Assembly (NCBI RefSeq): GCF_014256275.1
Contig: NZ_JACCFE010000001.1
Coordinates: 97,749 to 161,748 of the forward strand
DNA: 64,000 nucleotides
From: Rhodococcus sp. 4CII
GTDB taxonomy: Bacteria; Actinomycetota; Actinomycetes; Mycobacteriales; Mycobacteriaceae
Reading direction: 5' to 3'
Below the pieces are notes generated by a model, which had not been told where the DNA came from, did no database searches, and saw nothing but the letters and a program-made list of their open reading frames with translations. The position numbers and the translations under genes were made by a program. Position 1 is the first letter of the stretch; every line of letters begins with the position of its first letter. This document shows, piece after piece, positions 58,811 to 64,000 of this stretch.

Positions 58811-60079
58811 GTGGCCGACACCAGTGCCCTGCCGCAGACCACTCCGACGCTCGATCGGGGTGGTCTGCGGCGGGTCCTGACGGTGCTGTGCCTGACCGAG
58901 ATCACCAGCTGGGGCATCCTGTACTACGCGTTTCCGGTGCTGTCGGTGTCCATTTCGGCGGACACCGGGTGGTCGCTGCCGGTGATCGTGGCGGCGTTCT
59001 CCCTGTCCCAGCTTGCCGCCGCCCTGACCGGGATCCCGGTGGGGCGGATCATCGACCGGATCGGGCCGCGGGCGGTGATGACCGCCGGATCCGTCCTCGC
59101 CGTCCCGTCGCTGCTGGTCGTGGCGGCCGCCCCGAACCTGCCGATCTTCTACGCCGGCTGGATCGCCGCCGGGATCGCGATGGGCGCGGTGCTGTATCCG
59201 CCGGCGTTCGCAGCGCTGACCCGCTGGTACGGCGACGGCTACGTGAAGGCGCTGATGATCCTCACTCTGGCCGCGGGTTTGGCCAGCACCGTGTTCGCCC
59301 CGCTGACCGCGGCGTTGGTGGACCTGTACGACTGGCGGGCCACGTATCTCGCGCTCGCCGCCATCTTGGCGGTGGTCACCGTGCCCGGGCACCTGCTGGG
59401 TTTGCGGGGGCGGTGGCCGCACCCACTCGTCCCGACCGGGACGCATCCGGTCGATCACCGCGATGCCTCCCGCTCATGGGCGTTCCTCGCCCTCGTGATC
59501 GCACTGAGTTTGGGGGCGTTCGCCGCGTTCGCCGGGGTGTTCAACCTGGTGCCGCTGCTGATCGAGCAGGGCTTCTCCCCGTCCCTCGCGGCCCTGACGT
59601 TGGGGTTGGGTGGGGCCGGGCAGGTCCTCGGCCGCATCGGCTACCTGCCGCTCGCGGCGCGCACCACCGCCCGCACCCGGATCGTGATGATCCTCGCCGC
59701 GACCGCGGTCACCACCGCGCTGCTCGGGATCGTGTCCACGATGGTCGCGCTGATCGCGGTCGCCATCGGCGCCGGGCTGGTCCGCGGGATCTTCACCCTG
59801 ATCCAGGCCACCGCGATCACCGACAGGTGGGGTGCCACCCATTACGGGCGCCTCAACGGGCTGATGTCCGCGCCGGTCGTCATCGTCATGGCCCTCGCCC
59901 CGTGGGCCGGGACCGCGTTGTCAGCGTGGACGGGCAGCTACGCCCACGCGTACCTGATCCTCGCCGGCGCAGCCGTGCTCGCCGCCATGGTGGCAACCGC
60001 GAGCATCCCCCGCGTGGGCGAAAGGGGCAGGGGCAGAAGGGTCCTCAACCCGGCACGCGAACTGCCCGAGGTGACTTGA
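58811..60079 (+). CDS. MFS exporter of the arsO unit
   Basis: Twelve-helix MFS protein of 422 residues. Opening helix ITSWGILYYAFPVLSVSI, then motif A-like GIPVGRIIDRIGPRAVMT. It starts four bases after the arsO stop with a GTG and no strong own ribosome site, so coupling is likely. MFS proteins in ars operons (ArsJ, ArsK types) export arsenicals or their derivatives; here the product of ArsN or ArsO is a candidate cargo. Confidence 0.85.
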   Translation: MADTSALPQTTPTLDRGGLRRVLTVLCLTEITSWGILYYAFPVLSVSISADTGWSLPVIVAAFSLSQLAAALTGIPVGRIIDRIGPRAVMTAGSVLAVPSLLVVAAAPNLPIFYAGWIAAGIAMGAVLYPPAFAALTRWYGDGYVKALMILTLAAGLASTVFAPLTAALVDLYDWRATYLALAAILAVVTVPGHLLGLRGRWPHPLVPTGTHPVDHRDASRSWAFLALVIALSLGAFAAFAGVFNLVPLLIEQGFSPSLAALTLGLGGAGQVLGRIGYLPLAARTTARTRIVMILAATAVTTALLGIVSTMVALIAVAIGAGLVRGIFTLIQATAITDRWGATHYGRLNGLMSAPVVIVMALAPWAGTALSAWTGSYAHAYLILAGAAVLAAMVATASIPRVGERGRGRRVLNPARELPEVT

Positions 60080-60710
60080 CTACTCGCCGTGATCCGCAGG
60101 TGGGTCGGCGACGTTGCGGAGCCCACGGCTGTGGTCAACCAGGTTCGGGCGTTTCGCAGCCGCTGTGGATTCACTCGCTTCGGCATTCTCGCCGGCGTGT
60201 GTTTCCTCGCAGATTTACTTCTCCCAGTATGCATCCGATCGTGCCCGCGGCACCCACAGAACGCTCATGCGATGTCCTCTCGGTGTGTAGGACGAGAGGA
60301 GATCGCTCCACCAGTCACGTATTTCGCGCGGGTGGGGGACTCTGTTGCCACCGTGCAGTGCCTCATCGGTGTCTTTCCTTTGTACGCCTCGGGGGTGAGG
60401 TCTGTCGCACCCAACTGGTCAGGTCGGCGACCCGCCCGGGGCGCTCGGATGCACGTCCATTGCCTTAATGGGATATGCGGGGTAGACCTGAGGTACGGAT
60501 CCACGGCAGACCAAGGTCGAACCGGAAGAGAAGATTCCACCTCTCGGTCGTGGCACCCAGCACGAGTTGTAGGCACCGACGCAAAAAGCACGGCCCACTA
60601 ACTGGGCTCAGCGCGGTGGGCCTGCGTCAGGACGAGGGGGTTCTCTGACGCCGAGGCCACATTTGACCCCGCGCAACCATGCAGCTTGGTAACCAGATGT
60701 TCGTGCTCGC

Positions 60711-60741
60711 GGGCGGCGCCCCTTCATCAAGGGCGCCGCCC
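60711..60741. terminator. GC-rich hairpin
   Basis: GGGCGGCGCCC (60711-60721) pairs perfectly with GGGCGCCGCCC (60731-60741) around a 9-base loop. It may terminate or mark an old gene end. Confidence 0.55.
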
Positions 60742-60951
60742 GACGTATGTCTGGGGAACCTCCGCGTAGCTCCGCCGCCGTGCAGGTCACCTGCTTCGGT
60801 GTTGCGTCGACGCAATCACCGGCGACAGAATTGGGTGCCCGAGGCAGTAGCTGAGGGAAGTGGTTCGTGTAGGAGGTCTCCGGGGCGTAAGCACCCCTGT
60901 CGGCAGCCCTATCCAGCGGTTTCCAGCCTTGCGCGCCCACCCACCCACAAC

Positions 60952-60982
60952 GAACGCTCCTCGCTTCGGCAGTGGGGCGTTC
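60952..60982. terminator. Hairpin
   Basis: GAACGCTCC (60952-60960) pairs with GGGGCGTTC (60974-60982) with one G-T pair and a 13-base loop. No nearby gene end is obvious. Confidence 0.4.
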
Positions 60983-61139
60983 TGTGCTCGCAGCTGCGCG
61001 ATCGCAGCAAAAGTGACCACCTCCGCCATGCGCCGAAAACCAATATTACGTCAACTAGTTATCTAAACTCCCTCTACCCCAGTGAGTTTCGAGTTTGATG
61101 GCGACCTTGGTGAACCAGCAGTCGAGACGGCTGTGGCCA

Positions 61140-61265
61140 TTACTGGTCGTGGTCGGCTTCGAGTTGACGTTGTTCGACGAGTATCACAGCGCACAGCAGA
61201 AGATAGGCGCCGGGGATGATGAGGATGGCGGTGGTCAGGGCGACGATGATGGCTAGTATTTCCAT
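61140..61265 (-). CDS. Possible small single-helix membrane protein
   Basis: A 41-residue frame, mostly one hydrophobic helix (MEILAIIVALTTAILIIPGA) followed by a charged end (EQRQLEADHDQ). GTGGAG lies before its ATG. It could be a real small protein, but length and lack of homologues leave doubt. Confidence 0.35.
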   Translation of the reverse strand: MEILAIIVALTTAILIIPGAYLLLCAVILVEQRQLEADHDQ

Positions 61266-61678
61266 GGCTGCTCCACGGGCAGGGGCTCGGCGAGGGGAGG
61301 GGCCCGGATCGGCGGCGATACCGGATGAAGGGCGTCTCTCACGGTAGACGCCTGCGGTGACGATCAGGGTAACCACCACGTGAACATGGTCGGGATCGGT
61401 CACAGCCACCCCACCGAGGGCGGACGCCGTCGTACTCACCCATGATGACGGACGCGGCATCGAGGCCTCCTGATCCGAGCGTTCCACCGCCCCTGGTCTG
61501 TCTACCAGTCCGCCCACGATGTGGCGGCGACTGGAAACGTCACGCCGGACCCGGACCCGGACCCGCCCAGAGTGTCCGCTCCAGCCCGAATTTACGGGGT
61601 GCGTCGCTTCAGGTCACTGATCGATCGAGGCTCTATTCGCTCGATCTGATTTGACTCCGATGACGCCAGTTTCGAGTC
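61266..61678. other. Intergenic stretch, nothing recognised
   Basis: About 410 bases between the small membrane frame and the HEPN-like gene; no coding or structural signal stood out. Confidence 0.5.
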
Positions 61679-62086
61679 TTACGTTCCGGCCTGAGCGTGC
61701 GCGCGACGGGCAGCCTCTATCAGAGCTTCGGCGGCACGTTCGGCGCGCTTCGATTCGGTGCGGCTCGTCGGCATATCGGTGTAACCGGACCGCGTCTTGA
61801 GGCCGAGCAGCACGCTGAGGTGTTTCGCCGTGGTCGGGTCGACGGACCCGAGCACCGTGACGGCATCCTTGTGGTCCTCGCCCTGCGCATGCTTACCCAG
61901 TCGCGCGCAACAGATGACATCCGAGGCTGCGATGCCCGCGTGCACCCACAAGGTCACGACCGCATCGTCGACACCGTCCGGCTCGTCGGCGAAGTCGCGA
62001 CCGATCTCGGCCAGGTGAAAGAACTGTTCGGCTTTTTTCAGCCGGCCTCGGCGGACCGCCTGGTCACACGGCCGCGTCCGCCCCAT
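61679..62086 (-). CDS. HEPN-like partner of an MNT protein
   Basis: A 135-residue mostly helical protein (RRGRLKKAEQFFHLAEIG, then DDAVVTLWVHAGIAASDVICCARLGKHAQG) resembling HEPN-family partners of minimal nucleotidyltransferases. The classic RX4-6H site is not obvious; RLGKH is the nearest. Its ATG overlaps the nucleotidyltransferase stop by one base (TAATG). HEPN/MNT pairs act as toxin-antitoxin modules in which the MNT AMPylates the HEPN RNase. Confidence 0.7.
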   Translation of the reverse strand: MGRTRPCDQAVRRGRLKKAEQFFHLAEIGRDFADEPDGVDDAVVTLWVHAGIAASDVICCARLGKHAQGEDHKDAVTVLGSVDPTTAKHLSVLLGLKTRSGYTDMPTSRTESKRAERAAEALIEAARRAHAQAGT

Positions 62087-62712
62087 TACCGATTACCCCG
62101 ACGCAGCAACCGGGTGAAACCGGCCCGTGAACCGGCCACCGTCAGCCCCTCCTTCACCACATCCCGCAGGACCGGCTCGTCCGTGCCGCGGCCGGCGATC
62201 TCGCTCTGCGCGAACTGCAGATCCCGCGCATCGTTGCCGGTCCATCTGGTCACTTCGGCCATCAGCTCCGCCACCTGTTCATCCCACTCCTCTTCTGCGA
62301 CGTCGTCCGGCCGGACCAGGAAGATGTCGATGTCACTGTCGATCGTCATCGTTCCGCGCGCAGCCGAACCGAACACAGCGGCATACACCGGGGGAATCTC
62401 CCAGCCGGCCAACCGCGCCTCCAACCTGCGCAGGAACTCGCCAGACAAGTCGGCAAGACCCACGACATGAGGGAAGGCCAGGTGCTCACGATTGAGCTGG
62501 TACACGAACGCGTTTCCCACCCTCGAAGACAGCACCGTGCCCTGCTTGCTCAAGCGTTGCAACACCTTCCGTATCCCCTCCTCCGAATGGTGGTGCAGCA
62601 CCCGGTGCAACTGGCCCGTCGTGAATGTCGCCTCAGATGCGGCCGCCAGCGCAGAGAGCACATCACCGTCAAGCGTGGGCGTCACTGTCTGCAGCGGCCG
62701 AATCAGATCCAT
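62086..62712 (-). CDS. Nucleotidyltransferase (MNT-type) with HTH domain
   Basis: A 208-residue protein. N-terminal winged HTH (TTGQLHRVLHHHSEEGIRKV...GTVLSSRVGNAFVYQLN). The nucleotidyltransferase motif AVFGSAARGTMTIDSDIDIF (GSxARG...DSDxD) has the catalytic Asp pair. The HTH plus a perfect palindrome upstream suggest it represses its own promoter. Followed by the HEPN-like gene, forming a probable antitoxin-toxin pair. Confidence 0.87.
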   Translation of the reverse strand: MDLIRPLQTVTPTLDGDVLSALAAASEATFTTGQLHRVLHHHSEEGIRKVLQRLSKQGTVLSSRVGNAFVYQLNREHLAFPHVVGLADLSGEFLRRLEARLAGWEIPPVYAAVFGSAARGTMTIDSDIDIFLVRPDDVAEEEWDEQVAELMAEVTRWTGNDARDLQFAQSEIAGRGTDEPVLRDVVKEGLTVAGSRAGFTRLLRRGNR

Positions 62713-63104
62713 AATTCCGTTCCCTCAAGGCCTCAAGGCTCACGCACTATTGTACGTCTACCCGTACTATAGTACGGGATAGGATCTCGTGGTTGCAGAA
62801 AGCGACCTTCGCGCATGCGCTCGTCGGACGGCGGGCGAACCTCGGGGGCGTGCCGATTTCTCACCACACCGCCCACCGTGCAGCCGAGTACTGACTCCAG
62901 TGCAGCCGACTCTCGAAACTGACAAGCTCCTCGATCAACACGATTGGTTTACAAAGTATTTGGTTCATGTCTGCCTGACTAGTCGCGCGGTCCCCGTTTC
63001 GATCCGGTCGTGTTCAGGTCAGCTATTCCTGGGACCGTTGCCGCGCACCTCGGCGATCGGGCGGATCACGCGCGCGAGGCGGCCTCGTGCTGCCCACTCC
63101 CGAG
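62713..63104. other. Divergent regulatory gap between MNT and hic loci
   Basis: About 390 bases without a credible gene; holds the palindrome at 62761-62778. Nothing else recognised. Confidence 0.55.
62761..62778. promoter_or_regulatory. Perfect 18-bp palindrome upstream of the MNT gene
   Basis: CCCGTACTATAGTACGGG, fully symmetrical, 48 bases before the MNT start. It may be the operator for the HTH-bearing MNT protein. Confidence 0.7.
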
Positions 63105-63124
63105 TGGTATCGCTGGTGATACCA
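63105..63124. promoter_or_regulatory. Operator-like dyad upstream of hicA remnant
   Basis: TGGTATC-N6-GATACCA, a perfect 7+7 dyad seven bases before the hicA GTG; fits binding by the HicB RHH domain. Confidence 0.7.
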
Positions 63125-63131
63125 TGCCGGC

Positions 63132-63392
63132 GTGTCGAAGTAGACGAAATTCCTCGCGAGGATGCGCGCCAGTCCGCAGAGCGTGACCTACACCGAGCTG
63201 TTCAACTTCTGCTGCGACGTCTTCGGGGATCCACGTCAGAACGGCATTTCGCATGCGGTGTTCAAGACGCCGTGACCCGGGGACCCCCGGGTGAACATTC
63301 AGAAGAGCAAAGGTGGCAAGGCCAAGCCTTACCAGGTCGACCAGGTCCTCGCCGCTTACGACAAGGTCGTGAAGGAGGCAGACAATGGCTGA
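63132..63392 (+). pseudogene. hicA: HicA-type toxin gene killed by two stop codons
   Basis: A conceptual 86-residue product in one frame from GTG: MSK-stop-TKFLARMRASPQ..., then HAVFKTP-stop-PGDPRVNIQ and KAKPYQVDQVLAAYDKV. It matches the actinobacterial HicA-like toxins usually encoded before this HicB type, with TAG at 63141-63143 and TGA at 63273-63275, the second where Trp is normal. Downstream residues keep family identity, so the mutations look recent. Its end overlaps the hicB start by eight bases. Confidence 0.72.
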
Positions 63393-63750
63393 CGGATCGC
63401 ATTACACCTATCGGGTGACCTGGTCGGAACCGGACAGCGAGTTCGTCGGCATCGTCGCCGAATTCCCCTCGCTGTCCTGGCTCGCGGAAACCCAGAATGA
63501 GGCCCTCGACGGCATCGTCGCCGTCGTCCGCGACGTCCTCGAGGACATGGCGAGTACCGGCGAGCAGCCGCCCGTGCCGATCGCTGACCGCTCCTACAGC
63601 GGCATCTTTACCGTGCGGACCTCTCCGCGGGTGCACCGCACGCTGGCGGTCGAGGCCGAGGAGCAGGGTGTCTCGCTGAATCTGCTGGTCAACCAGAAAC
63701 TCTCCGCTCCCGTCGGCGGCCGCACGGGAGCCGAAACGAAGGCGGGGTGA
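63385..63750 (+). CDS. hicB: HicB-type antitoxin
   Basis: A 121-residue antitoxin. The N-terminal HicB domain (YRVTWSEPDSEFVGIVAEFP and AVVRDVLEDM) mimics the degenerate RNase H fold. The C-terminal end (VRTSPRVHRTLAVEAEEQGV, then SLNLLVNQKL) is an RHH DNA-binding motif. GAAGGAGG precedes the ATG. Intact although the toxin before it is dead. Confidence 0.87.
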   Translation: MADGSHYTYRVTWSEPDSEFVGIVAEFPSLSWLAETQNEALDGIVAVVRDVLEDMASTGEQPPVPIADRSYSGIFTVRTSPRVHRTLAVEAEEQGVSLNLLVNQKLSAPVGGRTGAETKAG

Positions 63751-63759
63751 GGGTGCCGG

Positions 63760-63888
63760 AGGGTATGCCGAAGTGGACGTGGTTGCCGTAGAACAGGGTC
63801 TGGTCGGGCAGGGCGGCGCGGTGTAGTTCGGGGAAAGCTTCGGCGAGTGTGTCCGACAGAGGTCGGCGACGCGGAATTCGTAGCGCAT
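63760..63888 (-). pseudogene. Fragment of a small conserved actinobacterial protein
   Basis: The minus strand reads MRYEFRVADL, then in a shifted frame SDTLAEAFPELHRAALPDQT and LFYG. This resembles the start of a common small mycobacterial-type protein (MRYE...SE..AAAFPEL...T.LYGP). The continuation with its usual HL..L..RFQ.LGL end is absent. Likely frameshifted and truncated. Confidence 0.4.
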
Positions 63889-63950
63889 GTGCACTCATTT
63901 CTCGACGGCCGTGACGTGGGTCGACCATGTCGATCTTCTGCGTCAACCTG

Positions 63951-64000
63951 CTATTCGGGTTGTTCGAGGGCGTCGGTGATGCGGTCGTGGACCGGAGGTT
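63951..64000 (-). CDS. Possible 3' end of a gene leaving the window
   Basis: One minus-strand frame reads PVHDRITDALEQPE and stops at 63951-63953. It may be the C-terminus of a gene continuing beyond the edge; too short to classify. Confidence 0.25.
   Translation of the reverse strand, partial: PPVHDRITDALEQPE

Larger units (their letters stand above)
60080..61139. other. Long non-coding stretch
   Basis: More than 1 kb without a convincing gene. Open frames on both strands lack ribosome sites and recognisable domains. Two hairpins are present (listed separately). No transposase or tRNA was recognised. Confidence 0.6.

Noticed and set aside
60080..61139. Candidate genes such as a 170-codon plus-strand frame
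   Set aside because: No ribosome site, no domain, and composition unlike coding DNA.
1..64000. Insertion sequences, integrases or CRISPR arrays to explain the mosaic
   Set aside because: None could be recognised; no transposase or recombinase motifs, terminal repeats or regularly spaced repeats were seen.

Overview
The window is high-GC actinobacterial DNA, most like the Mycobacteriales (Rhodococcus, Gordonia, Nocardia or Mycobacterium). The clues are mycobacterial-style CmtR/CsoR/CstR sensors, an LGFP-repeat amidase, IdeR-like boxes, LMW-type arsenate reductases, frequent GTG starts and ATGA/GTGA overlaps. No rRNA, tRNA, CRISPR array, complete insertion sequence or integrase was recognised. 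Most of it is a heavy-metal and metalloid resistance region, interleaved with cell-wall genes, iron uptake, toxin-antitoxin modules and many decaying genes.

Layout. 1-15.4 kb, copper: a partial P1B ATPase with a CPD motif and a universal stress protein; a cupin, histidine kinase and response regulator unit with a divergent SHOCT protein; a copB-type operon (Cys-rich copper-storage-like protein, DUF305 lipoprotein, CopZ, CopB, methyltransferase) in which copB is frameshifted by a 38-bp tandem duplication; an ArsR, a CsoR, and a copZ / secreted protein / copA operon. 15.4-23 kb: MFS pump, M23 peptidase, PhoD-like phosphatase over a RES-domain remnant, hydrolase, and an AT-richer orphan gene. 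23-24.8 kb: a toxin-antitoxin pair and a duplicated block (merB pseudogene plus intact DinB-like gene). 24.8-27.8 kb: a persulfide operon (MBL-rhodanese dioxygenase, Cys-rich small protein, TauE, CstR) with three TACCCC-N2-GGGGTA-type boxes. 27.9-31.7 kb: LGFP amidase and MFS pump. 31.7-37.3 kb: a cadmium/lead-type chain (CmtR-like ArsR, SPC-type ATPase, LspA, DUF3703, CadD, AraC) joined by stop/start overlaps, then a fatty acid hydroxylase. 38.2-44.6 kb: a ferric-iron ABC transporter and an adenylation / carrier / membrane acyltransferase fusion, both behind IdeR-like boxes. 44.7-60.1 kb: arsenic and mercury (arsI, arsR-acr3-arsC x3-arsD-arsA, merR-merB, a second ACR3-like pump, a MerT-like protein, a MerR regulator, an ArsR-ArsN fusion, arsO and an MFS exporter). 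60.1-64 kb: non-coding DNA, a HEPN/MNT-like pair, and a hicAB locus whose toxin is dead.

How it fits together. Copper is sensed by CsoR and an ArsR, bound by CopZ, the storage protein and the DUF305 lipoprotein, and exported by P1B ATPases. Cd/Pb is sensed by the CmtR-like repressor and exported by the SPC ATPase and CadD. As(V) is reduced by LMW-type ArsC proteins, As(III) is carried by ArsD to ArsA and exported by ACR3, and organoarsenicals are handled by ArsI, ArsN and ArsO. Organomercury is cleaved by the MerB fusion under MerR. The region is dynamic: parts of one contiguous stretch (merB, dinB-like, acr3-like at 53.1-55.2 kb) recur as damaged copies at 23.7-24.8 kb and 44.7-45.4 kb.
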